DNA from: Rossellomorea vietnamensis NBRC 101237
GTDB taxonomy: Bacteria > Bacillota > Bacilli > Bacillales > Bacillaceae_B
DNA: 51,937 bases
Reading direction: 5' to 3'
Assembly: GCF_001591825.1 (NCBI RefSeq)
Contig: NZ_BCVQ01000027.1
Location: forward strand, 1 to 51,937
Under the pieces are notes generated by a model. That model searched no databases. It had not been told where the DNA came from and worked only from the letters and a program-made list of their open reading frames with translations. The translations under genes were made by a program, and so were the position numbers. Position 1 is the first letter of the stretch; each line of letters begins with the position of its first letter. Shown one piece after another: positions 33,816 to 41,901 of the stretch.

Positions 33816-34892
33816 ATGGGGTTAACACCGTCACAGCGTCAGGCAATCGATTATTTTACTGCCTATGCCCGTAAGAATAAAGCGGATGCGAGGGCTACCA
33901 TTCAACATATTCTGAACATGTCCAATATTTCACGTGAGGTGTTTGAACAGGCAGTGAATCATATTAAAACTTACGCACAGATCGGTTTGCACTTCCATCC
34001 GGATCGACCGGCTTCCACTATGAAGAACGTTGCCCAGTCCCTGCTCGAACATGGGGAATATAAGAGTCAGTTTGAAACATTCATATCGAATGGAAAGGTG
34101 TCCCCCCATTCAGGTGGTGACCGGGATAGGTGGGAAGAGAATATGTTTGGAGGAGCTTACCAATCGGACGGTACATTGATGAGCGAACGGCCAAAGTACG
34201 GGGCATTGAATTTGATGCTGCATCCGGATGGGCCTTCTCCGCGGTTCGGCTCATGCTACTTTTTGTTATCCCCTAACGTTTCATCACGAGCGACCTTTAC
34301 ATATCTGGACTCGCACCAAAACCCATTTGAGAAGGGGACGTATCAAGAATTTGATATGATCCTGGCCGCGCTTTTGGAAGAAATGTTTTTAAGGGATTTT
34401 GCACTTGGAGAAAAGGATTTGACACCGACGAGGTTTATGCAACATGTATTGCATCATCTTGAACATGGCAGGAAAGAAAGCTTGGCGACTCGAAATTTGA
34501 ATCATTACATAGAATCACAGGTTCATGGTCCCATTTCCCTGAAAGAAGATGTGGAAGTGCTGGTTGCCGACCCTTCCTTTAAGGACACGACTGTTGGTGA
34601 AACCCTGGAGCAAATGTGCTCCAAGTATTCCATCAATCTTAAATGGCATATGGGTTTTGTCCTTCATGTAAAGGATGTCCCTTCTGATTTCAGGGGACCA
34701 GCCATGCCGTCCCTGGCAAAGCGGATCGCTTATAAAGATAGGATTGATGCCCACATAATCGGATCAGCCGTCATAAGTTTGAGAAGAGATCCTGATTCCT
34801 GGAGTGATCGGGGTACTTATGAAGCTGTACTGCAGGAACTGAAGCTAATGTGGCATGTCCTTGTTAAGTACGGAAGACCGATGGAGAAGTGA
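33816..34892 (+). CDS. DUF3626 family protein
   Basis: A 358-residue protein resembling DUF3626: LTPSQRQAIDYFTAYA at the start, GLHFHPDRP (about 57-65), then YGALNLMLHPDGPSPRFGSCYFLLSPNVSSRATFTYLDS (about 128-166), the most conserved part. The combination R...CY.LL....R.TFTY.DS recalls ADP-ribosyltransferase-like folds, but this is speculative. No signal peptide or membrane segment. AGAAGGGTC lies before the ATG. No clear toxin or immunity partner is adjacent, though a tiny Cys-containing gene begins 17 bp later. Confidence 0.68.
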   Translation: MGLTPSQRQAIDYFTAYARKNKADARATIQHILNMSNISREVFEQAVNHIKTYAQIGLHFHPDRPASTMKNVAQSLLEHGEYKSQFETFISNGKVSPHSGGDRDRWEENMFGGAYQSDGTLMSERPKYGALNLMLHPDGPSPRFGSCYFLLSPNVSSRATFTYLDSHQNPFEKGTYQEFDMILAALLEEMFLRDFALGEKDLTPTRFMQHVLHHLEHGRKESLATRNLNHYIESQVHGPISLKEDVEVLVADPSFKDTTVGETLEQMCSKYSINLKWHMGFVLHVKDVPSDFRGPAMPSLAKRIAYKDRIDAHIIGSAVISLRRDPDSWSDRGTYEAVLQELKLMWHVLVKYGRPMEK

Positions 34893-34908
34893 TTGAGGTG
34901 GATTTAAG

Positions 34909-35076
34909 GTGAAAAAAACATCCGTGACTGCAATATCTTTCAGTATGATATTGATCTGTGTTCTATCAAATGAATACTCTTTTCGTCATGCCGACCAGTC
35001 TTGTATCAAAAAAGATAAAACTCCAATTGTAGAAAAGACCTTTCTATCTTTTCATTGGAGTGTATCCTGTAAATAA
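34909..35076 (+). CDS. Small, possibly secreted 55-aa peptide
   Basis: A 55-residue open frame starting with GTG, with GAGGTG (34895-34900) 8 nt upstream. It begins KKTSVTAISFSMILICVLSN, which resembles a short signal or membrane segment, followed by a hydrophilic part with cysteines at 17, 32 and 54 and a WSVSCK end. I know no family. An inverted repeat (ACTCCAAT/ATTGGAGT) falls within its second half and a strong 11-bp hairpin follows, so the segment might instead be a structured RNA. It starts 17 bp after the DUF3626 gene. Confidence 0.45.
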   Translation: MKKTSVTAISFSMILICVLSNEYSFRHADQSCIKKDKTPIVEKTFLSFHWSVSCK

Positions 35077-35079
35077 GTC

Positions 35080-35112
35080 AGGACTGGCCCTTATAGTCTG
35101 TGGGCCAGTCCT
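35080..35112 (+). terminator. Strong hairpin after the DUF3626 region
   Basis: A perfect 11-bp stem (35080-35090 with 35102-35112). The tail is only TTGC, so it is a weak terminator or an RNA stabiliser. Confidence 0.5.
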
Positions 35113-35300
35113 TGCAAAGTCTATGAGGCGGAATTCTATCAACAATCGAAATTTAATTTGAATCCTGTCAAAGTCCATACTGTTGAAAATAGTAATATCA
35201 GGTGGGGAATTCTTTAAAAATCATCGTGAGATACTGGAATATAAAGAAGGTACACTGAGATAGATCGTCTTTGCTTACCTATCCCATGAAGAGGGAAATT

Positions 35301-35453
35301 TTACTTTGCCTTTACTAACCGTAGTTCTTCCGCCTTTGCCAATACACATTTCCTCTCATCCGAATCCAATTCCACATATTCAGAATCATAGATCCAGAAT
35401 ATGGTGTACAACTCATCTTCGTATTCTACAATATCGCCGAGATTATATTTCAT
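35301..35453 (-). CDS. Small 50-aa protein of unknown function
   Basis: A 50-residue frame on the minus strand that starts MKYNLGDIVEYEDELYTIFWIYDSEYVEL and ends with an LAKAEELRLVKAK helix. AAGGAGAG precedes the ATG, which with the protein-like composition argues for a real gene. The GDIVEYEDELYTIFWIYD pattern resembles a small SH3/KOW-like barrel, a loose resemblance only. No partner is apparent. The plus-strand frame across this region is an antisense shadow. The flanking stretches 35113-35300 and 35454-35690 show no further gene. Confidence 0.65.
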   Translation of the reverse strand: MKYNLGDIVEYEDELYTIFWIYDSEYVELDSDERKCVLAKAEELRLVKAK

Positions 35454-35690
35454 TTTCTCTCCTTGAAGAAGACGATCCATTCTCAGTGAACGGTGTATAT
35501 TTTACCATTACTTTATTACTATAAAACATTCCTACTTATTACTAAAAGGCGATTAAGATTGAGTTTTGTCATGAAAACACAGGTCTACGATGAAATTCAT
35601 CATAAATTATTCTTCTAAGAATGTATGAATCGAACCGAACTAAATTTTTGAACTGGTCCATTTGAAAGGGAGCAAACGGACGTTCGTCTG

Positions 35691-35699
35691 TGATATAAT
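35691..35699 (+). promoter_or_regulatory. Extended -10 promoter of the holin-like toxin gene
   Basis: TGATATAAT is a perfect extended -10; no good -35 box is seen. Start near 35706, giving a structured leader of about 65 nt. Confidence 0.7.
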
Positions 35700-35731
35700 G
35701 GAAGGACACAACATAATACGGAAGATGGGGT

Positions 35732-35762
35732 AGCGGCTCACACTCCCGAGTGAAGGGAGGTG
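35732..35762 (+). promoter_or_regulatory. Leader hairpin hiding the toxin ribosome site
   Basis: CACTCCC (35741-35747) can pair with GGGAGGTG (35755-35762), with an additional TCA/TGA pair below. The strong ribosome site AAGGGAGG would then be masked. This kind of masking is typical of type I toxin mRNAs. Confidence 0.5.
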
Positions 35763-35770
35763 ATACGCTA

Positions 35771-35860
35771 ATGATTGCTGTAGGAGATGTATTGCAGATT
35801 ATGATTGCCTTTGGAACATTGATTGTAGCAATTGTCGCGGTTACACAAAAAAAGAAGTAA
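35771..35860 (+). CDS. Holin-like type I toxin (Hol-Tox family)
   Basis: A 29-residue hydrophobic peptide, MIAVGDVLQIMIAFG at the start, one membrane segment (about 8-24) and a TQKKK tail. This pattern matches the putative holin-like toxins of Firmicutes (TxpA/Hol-Tox group), which depolarise the membrane and are held in check by an antisense RNA. A strong AAGGGAGGTGAT is 8-16 nt upstream but folded into a hairpin. The mRNA is monocistronic from an extended -10 promoter to the terminator at 35990. No protein antitoxin is nearby; an antisense RNA from the opposite strand is expected (a TATAAT on the minus strand at 36010-36015 is one candidate). Confidence 0.78.
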   Translation: MIAVGDVLQIMIAFGTLIVAIVAVTQKKK

Positions 35861-35957
35861 CCATCGTCCCCACCGCTCATGAGGATCATTGATGATTACT
35901 TCTGTTTCGATTGACTCTGAGTGAGCCGCTGCACTTTCCATGCAGTTTATGTTGTGG

Positions 35958-35990
35958 AGGAGTCCTGATTGCCGTCAGGGCTCCTTTTTT
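35958..35990 (+). terminator. Terminator of the toxin mRNA
   Basis: An 11-bp stem with one G-T pair (35958-35968 with 35975-35985), followed by six T. A smaller hairpin CTGCA/TGCAG is just before it. Confidence 0.85.
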
Positions 35991-36086
35991 AGTGTACTTA
36001 ACTACTTTTATTATATACATAATGTGATTCGTTAGTAAAGAATAGTGAATAAATGAATCATTTTCCGCCAAGAATAAAATAAAGTA

Positions 36087-36114
36087 TTGACAAAATTAAC
36101 CTGTTTCGTATAGA
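36087..36114 (+). promoter_or_regulatory. Sigma-A promoter of ileS
   Basis: A perfect TTGACA (36087-36092), a 16-nt spacer and TATAGA (36109-36114), upstream of the T-box leader. Confidence 0.8.
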
Positions 36115-36121
36115 TTAATTG

Positions 36122-36414
36122 TAACATAACACTTACATTCCATGACGAGAACGAGTAGGTATGGAGTCTGTTCTACAGAGAGTTGGCGAATTGGTGGAAG
36201 TCAACGTTCAGATCATATTGAATATCCTCTCCGAGAAGCAAAGCTGAAGGTACTTTAAGCTTTGACGGGTTTCCGCCGTTACAAGGAACGCGTATGATTG
36301 TACGTTGAATGAGCGCTGTCACGTAAACTCGGAAGTCGGGTTTATGGGCAGAATCAGGGTGGTATCGCGGGTTACAAACTCGTCCCTAACTTAGGTTAGG
36401 GGCGGGTTTTTTTA
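36122..36414 (+). ncRNA. T-box leader of ileS
   Basis: A tRNA-sensing riboswitch. The diagnostic T-box AGGGTGGTATCGCGGG (about 36356-36371) is present, followed by the terminator. Stem I begins with GTATGGAGTCTG and the AGAGAGTTGG motif (36176-36185). A candidate specifier ATC (isoleucine) is at 36224-36226, within AATATCCTCT. Uncharged tRNA-Ile should stabilise the antiterminator and allow ileS transcription; charged tRNA should cause termination. The leader length (about 300 nt) is normal. Confidence 0.93.
36377..36413 (+). terminator. Intrinsic terminator of the T-box switch
   Basis: ACTCGTCCCTAAC pairs with GTTAGGGGCGGGT around the loop TTAG, followed by seven T. Its left arm partly competes with the T-box antiterminator. 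Confidence 0.9.
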
Positions 36415-36439
36415 GTTATATAAAAGAAGGTGTGATGAC

Positions 36440-39400
36440 ATGGAGAAGGTCAATGTAAACGAAAAGTCAATCGAAAGAGAGCAGCGGATCCAGGATTTCT
36501 GGAATTCGAATCATATTTTTGAAAAGTCAGTGGCAAACCGGGAAGGGGAAAAGACCTTTGTCTTCTATGAAGGTCCCCCGACGGCCAACGGACTTCCGCA
36601 TGCCGGGCATGTCCTCGGACGTGTGATCAAGGATTTCGTCGCCAGGTATCAAACGATGCGCGGGTATCAAGTGAAACGTAAGGCTGGATGGGATACCCAC
36701 GGACTACCGGTGGAACTCGGTGTTGAAAAGAAAATCGGTGTCTCCGGTAAACAGGAAATCGAGGAATACGGGGTAGAGAAGTTCATTGAGGAATGTAAAA
36801 AGAGTGTGTTCGATTATGAGAGGCAGTGGCGGACGTTCACCGAAGCGATCGGATACTGGGTGGATATGGATGATCCTTATGTGACCCTTCAAAATGATTA
36901 TATCGAAAGTGTCTGGCACATCCTTTCGAAAATCCATGAAAAAGGTTTGCTCTATCAGGGGCATCGGGTCGTTCCATACTGCCCGAGCTGCCAAACGCCC
37001 CTCAGTTCCCATGAGGTAGCCCAAGGATATAAGGATGTAAAAGATCTTTCCGCGACGGCTAAATTCAAAGTGGAAGGAAGCGAGAATGAGTACTTTCTCG
37101 GCTGGACAACGACACCGTGGACGCTTCCGTCAAATGTGGCCCTTGCCGTCCATGAAGACGTAGATTACGTGAAAGCAAGGCGTGGAGATGAGACGTATAT
37201 CCTTGCGAAAAACCTTTTGAATAAGGTGCTGGGAGAAGACGTTGAAGTGGTCAGTGAGCATAAAGGACACGACTTTGTTGGGGTTTCGTATCAACCGCCA
37301 TTCGACAATCTTACACTTGAGCGCGGGCATGAAGTGATCTCGGCAGAATTTGTAACCGACGACAGTGGAACCGGGATCGTTCATCTGGCTCCTGCACACG
37401 GGGAAGATGATTACAATGCCATCAAAGAAAGCGGATTGGATTTCATCAATATCGTGGATGAGAAGGGTTGTTACACCAGTGATTTCAAGGCTCTCCAAGG
37501 GGAGTTCACTAAGGACAGCGATGTGAAGATCATCAAGATGCTGGCAGACAGCAACCTTCTGTTTTCTAAAGAAAAGTATGAACACAGCTATCCCCACTGC
37601 TGGCGCTGTGACTCACCGCTTATCTATTACGCGATGGAAGGATGGTTCATCAAGACAACGGCCGTAAAAGACACGATCATCAAGAACAACCAATCCGTCG
37701 AGTGGTACCCGGATCATATGAAGGAGGGACGCTTCGGGAAATTCCTCGACAATATGGTCGATTGGAACCTGGGCAGGAACCGCTACTGGGGTACGCCGTT
37801 GAACGTGTGGGTATGCGGAGATTGTGATCATCAGTTCGTACCGGGAAGTGTTCAGGAGTTGAAAGAACATGCGGTAAGCGGATGGAGTGAAGGTCTTGAG
37901 CTTCATAAACCGTATGTGGACGAAGTGACCGTGGAATGCCCGTCCTGTTCTCGTGAAATGAAGAGAACAAAGGAAGTCATCGATGTCTGGTTCGACAGCG
38001 GATCGATGCCATTTGCCCAGTATCATTACCCATTCGAGAATGAAGAGTTATTCCAACAACAATTCCCGGCGGATGTAATCGCGGAGGGAGTGGACCAGAC
38101 GAGGGGATGGTTCTACAGCCTGTTGACAGTTTCGTCGCTCTTTACAGGGAAAGCGCCGTATAAGCGGGTCTTATCACTCGGGCACATCCTCGATGAAGAC
38201 GGCCGGAAGATGTCCAAGAGTAAAGGGAACGTCATGAATCCAATGGAACTCGTTGATAAGTTTGGCGCAGATGCTCTCAGATGGGCATTGCTTGCAGACA
38301 GTGCTCCTTGGAATAATAAGCGCTTCTCGGAAAACGTCGTCAGTCAGGCGAAGTCGAAGCTTGTGGACACGCTGAATAACGTTCATTCCTTTTACACCCT
38401 GTATGCGGTGATCGACGGTTTCGATCCTGAAAAACATGAAGCCGGAATGCCTTCTCTGCTTGATCAGTGGATGGTATCACGATTGAATACAGTGGTAACA
38501 AAGGTAACGGAGCATTTGGATGGATATGACTTTACGGCAGGAGCAAGAGAGTTATCCATCCTGGTGGACCAGGTGAGTAACTGGTATATCCGCCGGTCCC
38601 GTGAACGGTTCTGGAGTGAAGGGCTGAATGAAGATAAACTGGCGGCGTACCACACGTTACATCGGGTATTGGTCAGTGTGAGCAGGTTGCTGGCACCGTT
38701 CACGCCGTTCATCGCAGAAGATATCCATATGAACCTGACAGGTGAAAGCGTGCATCTGGCTGACTTCCCGAATGCTGAACAGGATGAGATCAACCCGGCA
38801 CTTGAACTGGAAATGGACCATGTGCTGCAAGTCGTCGAGCTTGCCCGTTCCGCCCGGAATATGACTAGCATCAAAACGAAGCAGCCCCTATCCGAGCTTA
38901 CGGTGGTTGGTTCAAAACAAGATACAGAATCTCTCTGGAAGTATGAATACATCATCAAAGATGAAATCAACGTGAAGAGTGTTCAACTACAGGACACCGC
39001 AGGAGATTCCGTACAGTATGAAGTGAAGCTGAATTTCCCGACTGCCGGTCCGAAACTCGGAAAACTCGTAGGTGTCGCTCAGAAGCATTTACAAACGTTA
39101 TCTTCTGAAGAAGCGAAGAAGGTTGTGGAACAAGGGTATGTTGACTTTGAATCTCCAGCAGGAGAAAAGGTTTCAGTCGAGACAGAAGATCTCATTGTTC
39201 ATCAAAAAACCCATCAAGGATTGGAAATGGCTTCAAACTCTCAGTTTAGTGTATTCCTGGATACAACCATCACGGAAGATCTGCGGAAAGAAGGGAAAGC
39301 CCGTGAGTTGGTTCGTGCCGTCCAGCAATACCGTAAAGAATTGAATCTGCCGGTGGAACAGCGCGTGCATCTGGTGTTGGATGTGGATGATTCGATGAAA

Positions 39401-39532
39401 GAGGTAGTGGAGCAATTTGAAGATTTACTGCAGGGCAGTCTCTTGATCAAGAGCATGACGTTTGAGAAACGAGAAAGCATGAAGACAGTCGATTTGGATG
39501 GAGATCGATTAGGGATCTTTGTAGGAGTGTAA
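36440..39532 (+). CDS. ileS: Isoleucyl-tRNA synthetase, long IleS2 type
   Basis: The enzyme charges tRNA-Ile. At 1030 residues it is longer than B. subtilis IleS (about 920) and matches the IleS2 type, related to eukaryotic cytosolic enzymes and often less sensitive to mupirocin. The class I motif is HAGH (54-57), canonical HxGH rather than the swapped GxHH reported in hyper-resistant enzymes. KMSKS is at 590-594. [12 protein letters not shown] starts the editing domain and zinc-type CPSC/CWRC clusters occur. A T-box controls it. Whether the genome also has an IleS1 cannot be seen here. Confidence 0.95.
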   Translation: MEKVNVNEKSIEREQRIQDFWNSNHIFEKSVANREGEKTFVFYEGPPTANGLPHAGHVLGRVIKDFVARYQTMRGYQVKRKAGWDTHGLPVELGVEKKIGVSGKQEIEEYGVEKFIEECKKSVFDYERQWRTFTEAIGYWVDMDDPYVTLQNDYIESVWHILSKIHEKGLLYQGHRVVPYCPSCQTPLSSHEVAQGYKDVKDLSATAKFKVEGSENEYFLGWTTTPWTLPSNVALAVHEDVDYVKARRGDETYILAKNLLNKVLGEDVEVVSEHKGHDFVGVSYQPPFDNLTLERGHEVISAEFVTDDSGTGIVHLAPAHGEDDYNAIKESGLDFINIVDEKGCYTSDFKALQGEFTKDSDVKIIKMLADSNLLFSKEKYEHSYPHCWRCDSPLIYYAMEGWFIKTTAVKDTIIKNNQSVEWYPDHMKEGRFGKFLDNMVDWNLGRNRYWGTPLNVWVCGDCDHQFVPGSVQELKEHAVSGWSEGLELHKPYVDEVTVECPSCSREMKRTKEVIDVWFDSGSMPFAQYHYPFENEELFQQQFPADVIAEGVDQTRGWFYSLLTVSSLFTGKAPYKRVLSLGHILDEDGRKMSKSKGNVMNPMELVDKFGADALRWALLADSAPWNNKRFSENVVSQAKSKLVDTLNNVHSFYTLYAVIDGFDPEKHEAGMPSLLDQWMVSRLNTVVTKVTEHLDGYDFTAGARELSILVDQVSNWYIRRSRERFWSEGLNEDKLAAYHTLHRVLVSVSRLLAPFTPFIAEDIHMNLTGESVHLADFPNAEQDEINPALELEMDHVLQVVELARSARNMTSIKTKQPLSELTVVGSKQDTESLWKYEYIIKDEINVKSVQLQDTAGDSVQYEVKLNFPTAGPKLGKLVGVAQKHLQTLSSEEAKKVVEQGYVDFESPAGEKVSVETEDLIVHQKTHQGLEMASNSQFSVFLDTTITEDLRKEGKARELVRAVQQYRKELNLPVEQRVHLVLDVDDSMKEVVEQFEDLLQGSLLIKSMTFEKRESMKTVDLDGDRLGIFVGV

Positions 39533-39540
39533 TGCAACCA

Positions 39541-39574
39541 AGGGCTTACCCAAAACCAGGGTGAGCCCTTTTTT
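39541..39574 (+). terminator. Terminator of ileS
   Basis: An 11-bp stem with one G-T pair (39541-39551 with 39559-39569), then five more T. Confidence 0.88.
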
Positions 39575-39643
39575 AAGGGAGATTTTTCTTGAGTAACTGG
39601 ATATAATTTGAAATAATTGGTAGTAAGAAGGGTGTGATTAGGT

Positions 39644-40327
39644 ATGAAGAATTACAAAGCTATGCTATTTGATTTAGACGATACGTTACTCGATCGAAAT
39701 CAGGCAGTGGATAACATATTTCATATCATGTTGAAAGAGTGTTATGGGAATGTAGAGGATATGTTGAAAACGGAGATGCTGCGTAAGTTCAAGGAGTATG
39801 ATCATCATGGTTATGGCGTCAGTGATAAAACAGCTGTATTCCATTCTTTCTTTGATGAATTCCCACCGGTATACCGGTTGCCGGAGCCTCAAGAATTCTG
39901 GAATCAACAATTCCCACAATGTTTTTCGATTAGTGAGCATACCGTTAATCTAGTGAAGAGGGTCCAGGAGCATATGAAAGTGGCCATCATCACAAACGGC
40001 ACCGTACATAGACAAAACGCAAAGATCATGAATTCCGGTTTACATAAATGTTTTGATGTTATCTTGATTTCCGAGGAAGTCGGATTGGAGAAACCGGATC
40101 AACGCATATTCCAATTGGCGCTTAATAAGCTTCAAGTCCAGCCTGAAGACGCATTATTCGTCGGGGATAATCTGGAGCTGGATGTGGGTGGGCCACAATG
40201 TGCTGGTCTTAAGGGTATATGGTTCAATCCAAGTGGAATGGAAAACGATTCTAATATAAAGCCAGATGAAGAGATTCAATCGTTGGATGAACTGTTACAT
40301 TATCTTTCTCCTAAACAATTCACTTGA
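39644..40327 (+). CDS. HAD-family hydrolase
   Basis: A 227-residue phosphatase-like protein with motif I DLDDT (nucleophile D10, acid D12), motif II in ITNGT, motif III lysine in GLEKPDQRIF, and motif IV GDNLELDVGG. The cap is helical, as in YjjG-type nucleotidases and haloacid dehalogenase-like phosphatases. The substrate is unknown. AAGGGTGTGA precedes the ATG. The next gene begins 15 nt after it and is probably co-transcribed. Confidence 0.9.
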   Translation: MKNYKAMLFDLDDTLLDRNQAVDNIFHIMLKECYGNVEDMLKTEMLRKFKEYDHHGYGVSDKTAVFHSFFDEFPPVYRLPEPQEFWNQQFPQCFSISEHTVNLVKRVQEHMKVAIITNGTVHRQNAKIMNSGLHKCFDVILISEEVGLEKPDQRIFQLALNKLQVQPEDALFVGDNLELDVGGPQCAGLKGIWFNPSGMENDSNIKPDEEIQSLDELLHYLSPKQFT

Positions 40328-40342
40328 TGAGGAGGCAATGCC

Positions 40343-40783
40343 TTGCGTATTCATTATCATCAGTTTCGCTCGTTACCCGAAGACCATATCATGAATGGAA
40401 TGGTGACATTACACGGATCTATATTTGAAACATCGGACGATTTGATCATTAAAATGGCCAATAAGCCTGAAATATTAATAGATGTGGCGATGGAAGATTC
40501 CAGAATCATTGGATATAAAATAGGCTATGAGCTGGATCCCGATACCTTTTATAGCTGGTTGGGAGGCGTGGATCCGGACTACCGAAAACAGGGAATTGCG
40601 GCAGAGTTGATGAAACGGCAGCATCAAACGTTGAAGGAACTTGGGTTTATGGTGGTGCAAACGAAAACCATGAATAAATGGCGCAGTATGCTGATTCTCA
40701 ATATCAAGAATGGTTTTGATGTCATTGATACGTATATAGATGCGAAAGGCTTGCATAAGATCATTCTGGAAAAGAAGTTATAG
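40343..40783 (+). CDS. GNAT family N-acetyltransferase
   Basis: A 146-residue acetyltransferase with the acetyl-CoA motif RKQGIAAELMKRQHQ (about 76-90) after the beta4 strand SWLGGVDPDY. The start is TTG at 40343, set by GAGGAGG; the nearby ATG at 40338 is out of frame. Acetyl acceptor unknown. It lies 15 nt after the HAD gene and 18 nt before a CPBP protease gene, so the three appear to be one operon. Confidence 0.85.
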   Translation: MRIHYHQFRSLPEDHIMNGMVTLHGSIFETSDDLIIKMANKPEILIDVAMEDSRIIGYKIGYELDPDTFYSWLGGVDPDYRKQGIAAELMKRQHQTLKELGFMVVQTKTMNKWRSMLILNIKNGFDVIDTYIDAKGLHKIILEKKL

Positions 40784-40801
40784 CAGAGCGGAGGGGATTC
40801 C

Positions 40802-41473
40802 ATGCTAAACAGTTCACCTGCACATGAACCAATACCTGTGACAACAGATGCATCGACCATTAGATTTAAAACGCTATTAATCTATTTGACCATGTTGGCG
40901 CTCCCAGGTTATGTCATCAATCAATTGCCTCTTCAGAACTATGACGGACTGAAAGGACTCATTTGGTTTTTATATTTTATGCCCGTCACGCTGGGTTATA
41001 AGAATATCAGGACATTCATCGTGCCACTAATGAAAGTGGAAGTCTTCAAGAAACCAGGAACCTACCTATGGATTTTTCTCACTTTTATGCTTCCTTACGT
41101 ATTATTGCACCTAAGTCTCCATTTTGAAGTACTGCTCGACAAATACTATATTTTTTACTTCAACAATCATATGCTTCATGCAAGCAGCTGGCGAGAGACG
41201 GTCGAGGTGGCGGTCCTGACACCGATCTCTGAAGAAATTATATTCAGGGGCATTTTGTTGACGGTCCTTTTAAAATTCGTAAAGCCATTATGGGCAGTCG
41301 GCATTACATCGATCTTATTTGGACTCATCCACCCATCGGAAATTTGGCTGTTCACTGTACTGGCTGGCTTCCTTTTAACGATGACCGCTTATAAAACGAA
41401 ATCGATCCTGCCGGCGATGGTGGCTCATTCATTGTGGAATCTATATATGGTGCAGTTGTTTCTTTATTTTTAG
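40802..41473 (+). CDS. CPBP family intramembrane metalloprotease
   Basis: A 223-residue membrane protein with about six or seven hydrophobic segments and the CPBP (Abi) motifs: EExxxR at E144-E145...R149, and a second metal motif with H177 in FGLIHP. Family members include prenyl-protein endopeptidase relatives and bacteriocin self-immunity proteins; the role here is not known. Last gene of the HAD-GNAT-CPBP run, ending at a shared hairpin. Confidence 0.88.
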   Translation: MLNSSPAHEPIPVTTDASTIRFKTLLIYLTMLALPGYVINQLPLQNYDGLKGLIWFLYFMPVTLGYKNIRTFIVPLMKVEVFKKPGTYLWIFLTFMLPYVLLHLSLHFEVLLDKYYIFYFNNHMLHASSWRETVEVAVLTPISEEIIFRGILLTVLLKFVKPLWAVGITSILFGLIHPSEIWLFTVLAGFLLTMTAYKTKSILPAMVAHSLWNLYMVQLFLYF

Positions 41474-41489
41474 ATGCCAGCCATTAAAA

Positions 41490-41520
41490 AACGCTCAGAA
41501 AAAATGACTCTGAGCGTTCT
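41490..41520. terminator. Terminator for the minus-strand GIY-YIG gene (and the CPBP gene)
   Basis: A perfect 10-bp stem (41490-41499 with 41509-41518). On the minus strand it is followed by six T; on the plus strand the tail is weak. Confidence 0.8.
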
Positions 41521-41525
41521 TGTGA

Positions 41526-41885
41526 TCATCTTGCCTGCTTCTGATTATATCCCTGTTCCCCATAAGGCTGCATTTTCTCCAACCACTTTTCCTCCAGCTC
41601 AGCCAGAGCTTCTTTCTCCGTAAGAAATGGATCATCATTTTTTTTCAATTTTTCCAGCACCTCAAAGGTAAAAGCGTCTTTGCCAAACTCATTCCATGCC
41701 GTTTGTAACGATTTACTAGTCGTGAATCCATTGTTATCGAGCATGAACTTAATCCCGTTCAAGGTCTTCAAGTTCTTCGTGCTTCCGATATACATTTTAT
41801 TGTTTTGCTTGTTTGTAATTTGAAAGACACCGGCTTCAACCGGTGTTTCTTTGTATTGTTGTTTTAACTCCCGTTTTCGATCCAT
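41526..41885 (-). CDS. GIY-YIG family protein
   Basis: A 119-residue protein carrying a GIY-YIG-like domain: GVFQITNKQNNKMYIGSTKNLK (about 19-40), with the first motif reading GVF-QI and the second MYIG. The usual Arg and Glu of active nucleases are not obvious, so it may be inactive or diverged. I chose ATG 41885 with GGGAGG upstream; the longer frame overlaps the upstream gene. It lies 16 nt after the DUF2087 regulator on the same strand, an arrangement I recall from other Bacilli. Confidence 0.8.
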   Translation of the reverse strand: MDRKRELKQQYKETPVEAGVFQITNKQNNKMYIGSTKNLKTLNGIKFMLDNNGFTTSKSLQTAWNEFGKDAFTFEVLEKLKKNDDPFLTEKEALAELEEKWLEKMQPYGEQGYNQKQAR

Positions 41886-41901
41886 GGTACAGACCTCCCG
41901 T

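Noticed and set aside
35306..35524. 72-codon plus-strand frame
   Set aside because: Low-complexity Pro/His/Ser content without ribosome site; antisense to the better supported 50-aa minus-strand gene.
35569..35889. 106-codon minus-strand frame over the toxin gene
   Set aside because: No ribosome site or domain; better explained by the plus-strand toxin mRNA and its possible antisense RNA.
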